Source: CALNZV01 sp942491115 (lineage in GTDB: Bacteria; Desulfobacterota; Desulfobacteria; Desulfobacterales; UBA5852). Taken from it: a DNA stretch of 64,000 nt. The notes under the pieces were generated by a model. It saw nothing but the letters and a program-made list of their open reading frames with translations. It had not been told where the DNA came from and did not search any database. The stretch covers positions 682,001-746,000 of the forward strand of contig CALNZV010000020.1 in the NCBI GenBank assembly GCA_942491115.1, given 5' to 3'. The translations under genes were made by a program, and so were the position numbers. Shown here one piece after another: positions 17,543-25,731 of this stretch (within the stretch, counting starts at the first letter, position 1; the number at the start of each line of letters is the position of its first letter).

Positions 17543-18514
17543 TCAGTTCCCGGCCATCATGAGAACGACCTTGCCGATGTTTCTGTTTTCCGCGACATAT
17601 CGGTGGGCTGCACCGGCATCTTGAACCGGGAATGTGGCGCCGATGACGGGATGGATTCGCCCGGACGTCAGCAAGGGCCAAAATCGATCACGAAATGCAC
17701 TGACGATGCCGGCTCGTTCCTCAAGGGGCCGGGCCCTCAGGCGTGTCCCTTGAATGTGAAGGCTTTTCATCAGAACGGATGCCAGATCGATATCAGCAGA
17801 CCGCCCCCCCATGACGCCGATCACGATCAGCCTTCCACCGGGAGACAGGTGATTCAGATGATCCTTGAAATAGGGCGCCCCCACACAATCCATGACCAGG
17901 TCAATCGGTTTTCCGCTTAGGGCGGATGCCACCGGTGTTTTTTTGTAATTGAAGACCAAATCGGCACCAAGCGTTTGACAGAACTGACACTTTTCATCGG
18001 TGCCCGCCGAGACGGCGATCCAGGCCCCGGCCGCTTTCACCAGCTGAATAGCCGCGGTACCGACACCGCTGGCCCCTGCATGGACGAGCACCGACTCGGA
18101 AGCCTTTAACCGTCCTTCCATGAACAGGTTAGAAAATGCCGTCAGCCATGCTTCTGGAATAGCGGCGCCCGCCTCGAAAGACCAGTGATCCGGCAATGGA
18201 AGCATCAATGTATGGTGAACGGTGCATTGGTCGGCATACCCGCCGCCCGGCAACAGCGCGCAGACCCGATCGCCAACGTTCCATCCGGTGATGGTGGTCC
18301 CGACGTCGGCTATCTTACCGGCAATCTCCAATCCCAGAATAGAGGATGCACCCGCCGGCGGAGGATAATGGCCGTGGGCTTGAAGAAGATCGGCCCGGTT
18401 CACTCCGGCGGCCGCCACATCGATCAACACCTCTCCGGGGCTCGGGACGGGGGGGTCAACGACCTCCCAGACAAGCCGAGGGCCGTCTTCCTGATAGACA
18501 CCGATCGCTTTCAT
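17543..18514 (-). CDS. NAD(P)H:quinone oxidoreductase (MDR superfamily)
   Basis: The 323-residue protein belongs to the zinc-independent quinone oxidoreductase branch of medium-chain dehydrogenases. It has the GroES-like N-terminal domain (GVNRADLLQAHGHYPPP, LGLEIAGKI) and a Rossmann domain with HAGASGVGTAAIQLVKAAG and CVGAPYFKDHLNHLSPGGRL. The cysteine and histidine ligands for the catalytic zinc of alcohol dehydrogenases are absent, as expected for Qor/PIG3 types. These enzymes reduce quinones or enones with NADPH. The substrate here is unknown. A candidate small RNA or leader lies 80 bases upstream. Confidence 0.9.
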   Translation of the reverse strand: MKAIGVYQEDGPRLVWEVVDPPVPSPGEVLIDVAAAGVNRADLLQAHGHYPPPAGASSILGLEIAGKIADVGTTITGWNVGDRVCALLPGGGYADQCTVHHTLMLPLPDHWSFEAGAAIPEAWLTAFSNLFMEGRLKASESVLVHAGASGVGTAAIQLVKAAGAWIAVSAGTDEKCQFCQTLGADLVFNYKKTPVASALSGKPIDLVMDCVGAPYFKDHLNHLSPGGRLIVIGVMGGRSADIDLASVLMKSLHIQGTRLRARPLEERAGIVSAFRDRFWPLLTSGRIHPVIGATFPVQDAGAAHRYVAENRNIGKVVLMMAGN

Positions 18515-18593
18515 CGACCGTCCTTGATCTGTCGGTTCGCCAATCGTCGCCCATTTCTGGGTGGATCGATAGGGTCAAGCCACCCCCCCAGCC

Positions 18594-18725
18594 AAAAAAG
18601 AAACCGGGGAAGAAGGGTCGGCTTCCCCGGTCGCTTTAGGAGGTATGTCAGCTGAGAAAGGCAGGTGCGATGGCTGTCACCCAGCCTTTCTTGTCCAGTC
18701 AAAATAGAAACCGTTCTGGTTTCTA
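18594..18725 (-). ncRNA. Candidate small RNA (three hairpins, terminator) or qor leader
   Basis: On the minus strand, starting where its promoter predicts, three hairpins follow each other: TAGAAACC/GGTTTCTA (18725-18705), AGAAAGGC plus GGTG paired with CACC plus GCCTTTCT (18691-18655), and ACCGGGGAAG/CTTCCCCGGT (18631-18603), the last followed by TTCTTTTTT as in an intrinsic terminator. The unpaired link between the second and third hairpin reads ACCUCCU (18644-18638), identical to the anti-Shine-Dalgarno end of 16S rRNA. This is the usual build of a trans-acting sRNA of about 130 nt. A riboswitch or attenuator for qor is the alternative. I do not recognise a known RNA family. Confidence 0.5.
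18603..18631 (-). terminator. Intrinsic terminator of the candidate small RNA
   Basis: A perfect ten-base-pair stem (18603-18612 with 18622-18631) and nine-base loop are followed on the minus strand by TTCTTTTTT (18602-18594). It lies 88 bases upstream of the qor start, so it ends a transcript begun before qor. Confidence 0.75.
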
Positions 18726-18730
18726 AAAAC

Positions 18731-18758
18731 ATATTAACCCGCTTTTCCCCGTCGTCAA
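18731..18758 (-). promoter_or_regulatory. Promoter of the candidate small RNA
   Basis: On the minus strand TTGACG (18758-18753) and TAATAT (18736-18731) are 16 bases apart. The predicted start, about 18724, falls at the first base pairs of hairpin one. Confidence 0.5.
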
Positions 18759-18799
18759 GGGGACGTCCGCCCCTGATTGTCGCCATTCCATGGGCAGAA

Positions 18800-18828
18800 T
18801 TGAATTTTCCTTCGGTTTTAACTATAAT
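18800..18828 (+). promoter_or_regulatory. Strong promoter of the FAD/Fe-S dehydrogenase gene
   Basis: TTGAAT (18800-18805) and a perfect TATAAT (18823-18828) are 17 bases apart, predicting a start near 18835 and a leader of about 80 bases. It is divergent from the small-RNA promoter, with 41 bases between the two minus 35 boxes. Confidence 0.65.
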
Positions 18829-18917
18829 CGGGGTATATTTTCGCCTCAACGTACCTTATCTTCATGGTGATCAGCTGGTCGATCGGCGTTTCACCCTCAC
18901 AGGCAGGATGTCCCCAA

Positions 18918-21822
18918 ATGATCCATGATCCCCATCTTTCGTTTCTCGAAGCGTTGAAATCGTCGGTGCCGGCATCCCGATTGATGACAGACCCCCTCAG
19001 CATGCTGGCCCACGGCACAGACGCCAGCTTCTATCGGCTTCTTCCCAGGGTGGTCGTCAAAACACGCAACGAATCGGAAGTGGTTCAATTGCTCAAGCTG
19101 GCAGGACGGCAGAAAATACCGGTCACCTTCCGCGCCGCCGGCACCAGTTTGTCGGGCCAGGCCATCACCGATTCCGTGCTGATGATGGCCGGCACCGGAT
19201 GGCGGCGGCACCGAATTCTCGATGGCGGCGATCGCATTCGTGTCCAACCCGGCCTCATCGGTGCCCAGGTCAACCGGATCCTTGAGCCATTCGGCAAGAA
19301 AATCGGGCCGGATCCCGCATCCATCAACTCTGCCATGATCGGTGGCATCGTGGCCAACAATGCCAGCGGGATGTGCTGTGGCACGGCTCAAAATTCTTAT
19401 CAAACCATCGACAGCATCCGGGTTGTGCTTGCCGATGGCACCGTTCTGGATACCGGAGACGCCGAAAGTCGCCGTCGTTTCACCAGCAGCCACAAAGGGT
19501 TCCTCGATCGATTGACGGCGCTGGCGAAGCGGGTACAGGACACGCCGGCCCTGGCAAAGCGAATTCGACAGAAATTCAGCATCAAGAACACCACCGGCTA
19601 CAGCCTTAATGCCCTGGTTGATTTCCAGGATCCATTCGAGATGATCACCCACTTGATGGTCGGCTCCGAGGGAACGTTAGGCTTTATCTCGGAGGTGACC
19701 TTTCAAACGGTTGTCGAACATTCCCACAAGGCCAGCGCCCTCATCGCCTTCTCCTCCATCCACGATGCCTGCAATGCGGCAGCGATTCTTCAGGGACAGC
19801 CGGTGGCCGCTGCAGAAGTGATGGATCGGGCAGCGTTGACATCGGTGGAAAGTCAGGCGGGCATGCCGGAGTCCATTCGCGGCCTGAGCAGTGAGGCCAC
19901 GGCGCTTCTGGTAGAAACCCGTTCCGAGACCGATGCCGACCTACGTCTTCAGGTAAAAGCCATAGCCGACGCTCTGGACTGCATCCCGGTGGAGACGCCG
20001 GTGCACTTTGTCGAGGGCGGGGCCTACGACATCGACACTGTCCTCGAATGCACCGCCACCGAGCTGCCGTTTCACTTCACCGACAAGGTCAGCGAATATC
20101 AGCGATTGGTGGAATGTCAGAAAAGGACTGTTTCCCGCCGTCGGTGCCATGCGCCGACCGGGGACCACCGTGATTATCGAAGACGTGGCGTTTCCGATCG
20201 AACGCCTGGCCCCGGCGACCCTGGATCTCCAGGCACTGTTCCAAAAGCACGATTATCCTGAGGCCATCATTTTCGGACATGCCCTGGCCGGCAATCTCCA
20301 TTTCGTGTTTACCCAGGATTTCAGCCAATCCTTCGAGGTCGATCGATACAAAGGCTTCATGGACGATGTCTGCAATATGGTCGTCGGGCGATACGACGGC
20401 TCCCTCAAGGCGGAGCACGGGACCGGCCGGAACATGGCCCCGTTCGTCGAGATGGAGTGGGGAGCAGACGCCTACCGTCTTATGCAGGAGGTCAAGGATA
20501 TCTTCGATCCCGACAGAATTCTAAACCCCGGGGTCATCCTCAACGATAATCCGACGGCCCATATCGAGAACCTGAAGCCCCTTCCCATCGCCCATCCCGT
20601 GATCGACAAATGCATCGAATGCGGCTTCTGCGAGGTTAACTGCCCCTCAAGGGAATTGACTCTGACCCCCCGCCAGCGGATCGTCGTTCAGCGGGAAATG
20701 GCGAGACTGAAGGCGGAGGGATGCGACCCCTCGCGTCTGGGATGGCTGGAATCGGCCTACCTCTACCAAGGGAATCAAACCTGCGCGGTAGACGGCATGT
20801 GTGCGACAAGCTGTCCGGTGGCCATCAACACCGGCGATCACACCAAGATGCTGAGAAAAACCGCCGCAGAAGCCCCTCGGCTCCAGATGGCCGCCAACCT
20901 GGCCGCCGATCATTTTGGCGGGGTGTCCACTGTCGTCAGGCTTCTGCTGAAACTGGCCCATCAGGCCCATCGGGCATTGGGCACCCGGGCCATGGACCGA
21001 TTGGCTCAGTATGCACGAGGACTCTCCGGCAATCGGTTGCCGATGTGGAACCGCTGGATGCCGATGGGCGCCGGGAGGCCCAGATTTTCCGTGGCCGGAA
21101 CCCGCTCCGACACCGTGGTTTACTTCCCCAGTTGCATCAATCGAACCATGGGGCCTGCAGCCGGAGACCCGGACCAACGGGCTCTCCGGTCGGTGATGGT
21201 CGGTTTGCTCGAGAAAGCGGGCTACTCGGTGGTCTACCCAGCGTCCATGGAGTCCCTTTGCTGCGGCACGCCCTTTGAGAGCAAGGGGTTCACCCGGCAA
21301 GCCGACCGGCTTTCGGCGGCTCTGGAAAAGGCTCTATTAACGGCAAGCAACGGCGGCCGCTACCCGGTTCTGTGCGACACAAGCCCTTGCCTTGAGCGCA
21401 TGCGGCGGACCCTGAGCCCTATACTCAAGTTATACGAGCCTGTCGAATTCATCCATCGGTTTTTGATGAACCGGCTCGAATTCGAAAAAAGGGCCGATCC
21501 CATCGCGGTGCATGTGACCTGCAGTTCAAGAAAGCTTGGGATCGAGGCTGATTGGAGGGCCGTTGCCGAGGCATGCGCCCGGGAGGTGATCTATCCCGAC
21601 GAGGTGGGGTGCTGCGGCTTTGCCGGCGATCGCGGATTCTCTTTCCCGGAACTGACCCGGTCGGCGCTATCCCCTCTCAAATCCGCATTAGGAGATCGCT
21701 ACCTCGCCGGCTATTCCAACAGCAGGACGTGCGAGATCGGGTTGTCTCAGCACAGCGGTTTGTACTATAAGTCCATCGTTTACTTGGTCGACCAGTGCAC
21801 CTCTGCGAAGCGGTCCCTCTAA
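18918..21822 (+). pseudogene. FAD/Fe-S D-lactate dehydrogenase-like protein, frameshifted
   Basis: The first frame (from 18918) gives the FAD-binding domain of the GlcD/DLD family (VTFRAAGTSLSGQA, NNASGMCCGT, GSEGTLGFISE). Sense is lost at 20109, where one extra G splits what should read QRLWNVRKGLFP; it resumes one base later and runs to 21822 with GHALAGNLHFVF, HGTGRNMAPF, two ferredoxin-like motifs (CIECGFCEVNCP and CAVDGMCATSCP) and CCG-type cysteine motifs (LCCGTPF, GCCGFAGDRGF). Repaired, the protein would have about 967 residues, the normal length for membrane-associated FAD- and Fe-S-binding D-lactate or 2-hydroxyacid dehydrogenases of sulfate reducers. An assembly error is quite possible because both halves are otherwise well kept. 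Confidence 0.85.
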
Positions 21823-21849
21823 CGGACGCACAATCGGCGATCATCATCA

Positions 21850-21864
21850 CCCCCCATAGGGGGG
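21850..21864 (+). terminator. C6/G6 hairpin between the dehydrogenase and flgM-like genes
   Basis: CCCCCC (21850-21855) and GGGGGG (21859-21864) flank a three-base loop, 27 bases after the dehydrogenase stop and just before the purine-rich site of the next gene. It has no U-run; it may slow RNA polymerase or hide that ribosome-binding site. Confidence 0.3.
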
Positions 21865-21878
21865 CGAAGGGAAACCCC

Positions 21879-22154
21879 ATGAAACCCCGAGACGGCGGAT
21901 CTGACAAGAAGGTGGTTCGCCTCCAGACCAGAAGACGAAAACCCTATGGGAAACCCGGACCCGGCGGAAACGAGGACCGTTCAGGGGATATCCGGCTGAT
22001 CCGCAAAGCGATGGCTCGTCTTAGGACCATTCCCGACGTCAACGAGAAGAAGGTCAAGGAAATCCGTCGCCGCATCAAGGCCGGACAATATCCTATCGAC
22101 GCCGACGCCATTGCGGATAAGCTGCTCAGAGACCATCTCGATCCGGAAAGCTGA
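21879..22154 (+). CDS. FlgM-like anti-sigma-28 factor
   Basis: The 91-residue protein has a basic, disordered N-terminal half and the FlgM C-terminal helix pattern (ARLRTIPDVNEKKVKEIRRR followed by AGQYPIDADAIADKLLRDHL). FlgM binds and holds the flagellar sigma factor FliA until the hook is complete and FlgM is exported. No flagellar gene is in the window, so this is an orphan copy; it might control another sigma-28-like factor. The ATG at 21879 was preferred over an earlier one because of the GAAGGG site. Confidence 0.75.
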   Translation: MKPRDGGSDKKVVRLQTRRRKPYGKPGPGGNEDRSGDIRLIRKAMARLRTIPDVNEKKVKEIRRRIKAGQYPIDADAIADKLLRDHLDPES

Positions 22155-22173
22155 CCCAACTGTGATTCAATGG

Positions 22174-22198
22174 GGGAGGGCTTCGATGGAGGCCCCCC
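22174..22198 (+). terminator. Weak hairpin after the flgM-like gene
   Basis: GGG-A-GGGC (22174-22181) can pair with GCCCCCC (22192-22198) with one bulged A and a ten-base loop, 19 bases after the stop, followed by TTTGGGGG. Only a weak terminator candidate. Confidence 0.3.
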
Positions 22199-22221
22199 TT
22201 TGGGGGTATAGGAGATAACGT

Positions 22222-22704
22222 TTGGAAACGATTTTGTTTCGACCCATCGGCATCGTCCACAGCCCTTTCCAGGACCCCGAAAATATGCCAATTCAGGCCG
22301 TCGGGGCCCTTGGCATCGCCGGGAGTATCGATCTTTTTACCGAATTCGAAGACGGATTAAAGGATTTGGATGGATTTTCGCATCTTTTTCTTTTGTACCA
22401 CTTCCACTTGACCCGAAAGTCCCGCCTGCGGGTCACGCCGTTTCTTGACAGCGTATCCCGGGGCGTTTTCTCCACGCGATCACCCAATCATCCCAATCCT
22501 ATCGGTCTTTCCATTGTCCGGTTGAAGGAGATCAAGGACAACCAGATAGCCATAGAGGATGTGGATGTGGTTGACGGCACGCCCCTTCTCGACATCAAAC
22601 CTTATGTCCCTGACTTTGACCACCGCGACGGCGCCGCCATCGGATGGATGGCAGGAGCCACTCACGGTGCCAAAGCCAAGCGTTCCGACAATCGTTTCCG
22701 ATAA
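22222..22704 (+). CDS. trmO: tRNA N6-threonylcarbamoyladenosine methyltransferase TrmO
   Basis: TrmO (TsaA/YaeB) adds a methyl group to t6A37 of tRNA-Thr using S-adenosylmethionine. The 160-residue protein shows the beta-barrel hallmarks RPIGIVHSPF at the start, LFLLYHFH, FSTRSPNHPNPIGLSIVRL and DGTPLLDIKPYVPDFD. The start is a TTG at 22222 with GGAG seven bases ahead. It ends with a short tail and lacks the longer C-terminal extension of enterobacterial TrmO, as in archaeal and many other short forms. Confidence 0.9.
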   Translation: METILFRPIGIVHSPFQDPENMPIQAVGALGIAGSIDLFTEFEDGLKDLDGFSHLFLLYHFHLTRKSRLRVTPFLDSVSRGVFSTRSPNHPNPIGLSIVRLKEIKDNQIAIEDVDVVDGTPLLDIKPYVPDFDHRDGAAIGWMAGATHGAKAKRSDNRFR

Positions 22705-22858
22705 TTCCTCCTCCAGGGTTCAAACGCTTAGACGGCATAACGATGCAAACCTGAGAAGGGCTTTTCTATAGAATGGCCTTTGGTCGTCCTGGGCTCTCCG
22801 TAAAGATTCCAGGATGACCGGCTTCCAGGAATCGAGCCCCCATCGCCAAGGAGGTCCC

Positions 22859-24403
22859 ATGGAAAAACCGACCGCCCCTCCCCCCCCGCTACCGATTCAG
22901 GGGGTATCGTCCGTCTTTCAGGATATCGTGCAGGAGGAAACGGTTATCGAGCGGTTGCTCGACTATGCCGAACCGGTCGACTGCCGCAAAGGCAAAGTCC
23001 TGATCGACAAGGGCAATCGACCCGATCTCCTGTACTATATCCAGCGCGGCACGGTTGAAGTTTCGAACACGGTGGATGATACGAAAATTGTCATTGCCAT
23101 CATCGGGGCCGGCAATTTTTTCGGTGAAATCGGTTTTTTCGATCGCCAGCCGAGAACCTGCAATGTGACGGCGACGGAAGACAGCGACATCTTCGTTTTC
23201 AGTGAGGACAGCATCCGGAGCATCCGCAATGCAGACGCCGCCCTATATGGTGATTTCCTCAGCGTCATCACCCGGATTATTTCCACTCGATTCCGGGGGG
23301 TTTTAGAAGAGCAGGAACCCATTACCGCCTATGCCGCAGCCCTCACCCGCGGACGCAAAAGCTTCGATATCTCCACCCCCCTGCCCACACGCTTCTTTCA
23401 CTCCTCAAACTGGCGGACAGTGAATCGGTTTGTTGAACGCCTAAAGGCAGATCTCTATGACATATCCTATAATCTTCAGGAGGAAAGAGACGGAGAGATC
23501 CCAACGGAAGTCTCCGAGCAGTGCTTCAAAATGCTCGACAATTTTAGCGCTCGTCTCCAGCAGATGCAGGATTGGGATATGGACGCCAGCTCCACCGCTT
23601 ACATCTGGGGGTATATCTTCAAAGAGGCCTTCCCCTATTTGATGAGAAGCCGATTTGCCGAGCGGGTCTATTACAAACCCCAAGGGTATGCCGGCGATTT
23701 TCTGATGATGGAGATGATTTACGATCACCAGCCGGCCGGCGACGGAAAGCTGGGCCTTTTGGTCGATCAGTGGCTGTTGGGCACGGTCCCCAGCGAGGCC
23801 GTAAGAGGTCGGCGCCGTCTGCTCTTTGAGAGTTTGGAAGGGCTTTTTCGTGGGAGAGAAGACCCGTCGGGACCGATGCAGATCATGAGTCTGGCCTGCG
23901 GTCCGGCGAGGGAACTCTGCGATTTTATGACCCATTGTGAGCCAGGCAATGCCATCGAAGCCCTTCTGGTGGACATCGACCCCGATGCCCTGCAGCATGC
24001 CGCCAGCAATGTGAACCGAATCGGCTCCCAGGCATCCGTTCGGTTCATGAGGGAAAATATTGTGCGATGGGCCGCCGGGAAGGTACAGCACGACTTCGGA
24101 CTGCAGGATGTCATCTACTCGGCAGGCCTGACGGATTACCTGGGCACCTCACTGTTCAAAGCGCTCGTCCGCCAGTGCTTCACCCACCTGAAACCCGGTG
24201 GAACCCTCATCGTCGGCAATTTCGGTCCGGAAAATCCCCACCGCGCCTTCATGGATCATTTGTTGAAGTGGGAGCTGATCCATCGAAGCGAGGAAGAACT
24301 GCTCGATATTGTCCGGGATACCCCCTTTAGCGGGGGAGCTGTGGAGGTGCTGTCGGAGAAACATCATGTCAATCTTTTTGTCAAAGCCGTGAAAGGGTCC
24401 TGA
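22859..24403 (+). CDS. Cyclic nucleotide-binding domain / SAM methyltransferase fusion (PhcB-like)
   Basis: The 514-residue protein joins a proline-rich N-terminus, a cNMP-binding domain (about 40-160; GAGNFFGEIGFFDRQPRTCNV is its phosphate-binding cassette), a helical middle with YYKPQGYAGDFLMMEMIYD, and a C-terminal class I methyltransferase domain with motif I MSLACGPARELCDF, then LVDIDPDAL. The middle and C-terminal parts resemble PhcB of Ralstonia, which makes the quorum signal 3-hydroxypalmitic acid methyl ester. Small-molecule methylation under control of a cyclic nucleotide is the inferred role. A strong AAGGAGG site fixes the start. It precedes fabH, whose pathway supplies 3-hydroxyacyl chains, by 155 bases. 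Confidence 0.75.
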   Translation: MEKPTAPPPPLPIQGVSSVFQDIVQEETVIERLLDYAEPVDCRKGKVLIDKGNRPDLLYYIQRGTVEVSNTVDDTKIVIAIIGAGNFFGEIGFFDRQPRTCNVTATEDSDIFVFSEDSIRSIRNADAALYGDFLSVITRIISTRFRGVLEEQEPITAYAAALTRGRKSFDISTPLPTRFFHSSNWRTVNRFVERLKADLYDISYNLQEERDGEIPTEVSEQCFKMLDNFSARLQQMQDWDMDASSTAYIWGYIFKEAFPYLMRSRFAERVYYKPQGYAGDFLMMEMIYDHQPAGDGKLGLLVDQWLLGTVPSEAVRGRRRLLFESLEGLFRGREDPSGPMQIMSLACGPARELCDFMTHCEPGNAIEALLVDIDPDALQHAASNVNRIGSQASVRFMRENIVRWAAGKVQHDFGLQDVIYSAGLTDYLGTSLFKALVRQCFTHLKPGGTLIVGNFGPENPHRAFMDHLLKWELIHRSEEELLDIVRDTPFSGGAVEVLSEKHHVNLFVKAVKGS

Positions 24404-24558
24404 CCCCGGGAACACGATTATCTCTCGCCGATGACTTATCGACGAGTGCTCCAGGCTAGGAATTGTTCTTGCCTTTTGCCTTCGAATTCCCATATATAGA
24501 GCCCGTTTCATTGTCAGTATTCAGGGCAGCAGTCAACGGCATTGAGGATGGTTAAGCA

Positions 24559-25554
24559 ATGGGGAAACTAAAGGCAGCCATAACGGGCGTGAACGGCTAC
24601 GTTCCCGACTATGTCATGACCAATGATGAACTCGCCACCATGGTGGAAACCAGCGATGAGTGGATTACCACTCGGACGGGCATCAAAGAGCGACGGGTGC
24701 TCAAAGACGACGGAAAAGCCACCTCCTTCATGGGCATCGAAGCGGTTCAGGGCCTCCTCAAAAAAACCGGAACCTCGCCGGATCAGATCGAACTGATGAT
24801 CTGTGCCACCGCCACACCGGATATGCCATTTCCCGCAACGGCCAACCTCATATGCGATGCCGTCGGGGCCAAAAATGCCTTCGGATATGACCTGAGCGCC
24901 GCCTGCTCGGGGTTCCTGTTCGCTCTGGTGACCGGTGCCCAGTTCGTCGAAAGCGGCAACTACTCCAAAGTGGTGGTGGTCGGCGGCGACAAAATGTCCT
25001 CTATCGTCGACTATCAGGATCGAACCACCTGCATTATCTTCAGCGATGGGGCCGGCGCCGTCATGCTCGAGCCTTCCGAGGAGGGTGTCGGGGTGATGGA
25101 TGCGATCCTCAAAAGCGACGGTTCCGGGGCCCCCTATCTGTACATGAAAGCAGGGGGCAGTCTCTGGCCCGCCAGCATCGAAACCGTCGAGGCCCGGGAG
25201 CATTTTGTCCGTCAGGAGGGCTCCACCGTCTTCAAGTTTGCCGTCAAGAACATGGCCGATGTGGCGGCCGGCATCATGGTTCGCAACCATCTGACCCCCA
25301 ACGACGTGGCCTTTCTGGTCCCCCATCAGGCTAACAAGCGGATCATCGATGCCACTGCGTCCCGGATGGGCATCGAAGGGGACAAGGTCCTCCTCAACAT
25401 TCACCGCTACGGCAATACCACCAACGGCACCATCCCCCTGTGCCTCCACGATTTTGAATCCAGGTTTAAAAGAGGCGACAACCTGGTGCTGGCCGCTTTC
25501 GGCGGAGGCTTCACCTGGGGAGCCGTCTACGTCAAATGGGCCTACGACGGCTGA
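24559..25554 (+). CDS. fabH: Beta-ketoacyl-ACP synthase III
   Basis: FabH starts fatty acid synthesis by condensing acetyl-CoA with malonyl-ACP. The 331-residue protein has the Cys-His-Asn triad in DLSAACSGFLFAL (C116), LVPHQANKRI and RYGNTTNGTIPLCL, and the typical TSDEWITTRTGIKERR near the N-terminus. The asparagine loop reads GNTTNGTIP instead of the more usual GNTSAASIP. The gene is outside any fab operon and could serve a special acyl product; housekeeping is equally possible. Confidence 0.94.
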   Translation: MGKLKAAITGVNGYVPDYVMTNDELATMVETSDEWITTRTGIKERRVLKDDGKATSFMGIEAVQGLLKKTGTSPDQIELMICATATPDMPFPATANLICDAVGAKNAFGYDLSAACSGFLFALVTGAQFVESGNYSKVVVVGGDKMSSIVDYQDRTTCIIFSDGAGAVMLEPSEEGVGVMDAILKSDGSGAPYLYMKAGGSLWPASIETVEAREHFVRQEGSTVFKFAVKNMADVAAGIMVRNHLTPNDVAFLVPHQANKRIIDATASRMGIEGDKVLLNIHRYGNTTNGTIPLCLHDFESRFKRGDNLVLAAFGGGFTWGAVYVKWAYDG

Positions 25555-25731
25555 ACGCCGCCGTGCAGCGCTGTCACCGCCGGTGTTGGCTCGTCCGCAA
25601 TGCCCCCGGAAAATCAGAAATGGACGACATCCGGTCACCCGGGGTCGATGCCGGATTCTTGAGGCCCGTCGATGTCGACACACCGATTCACGGGGAAGCC
25701 AGCATCCCGACCCGTCTGCGGTAATACAGGT

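Noticed and set aside
18594..18725. Known RNA family (SRP RNA, RNase P, 6S, c-di-GMP, TPP or cobalamin riboswitch) for the structured region
   Set aside because: None of the conserved core sequences that I know for these RNAs is present, so it is left as an unnamed candidate.
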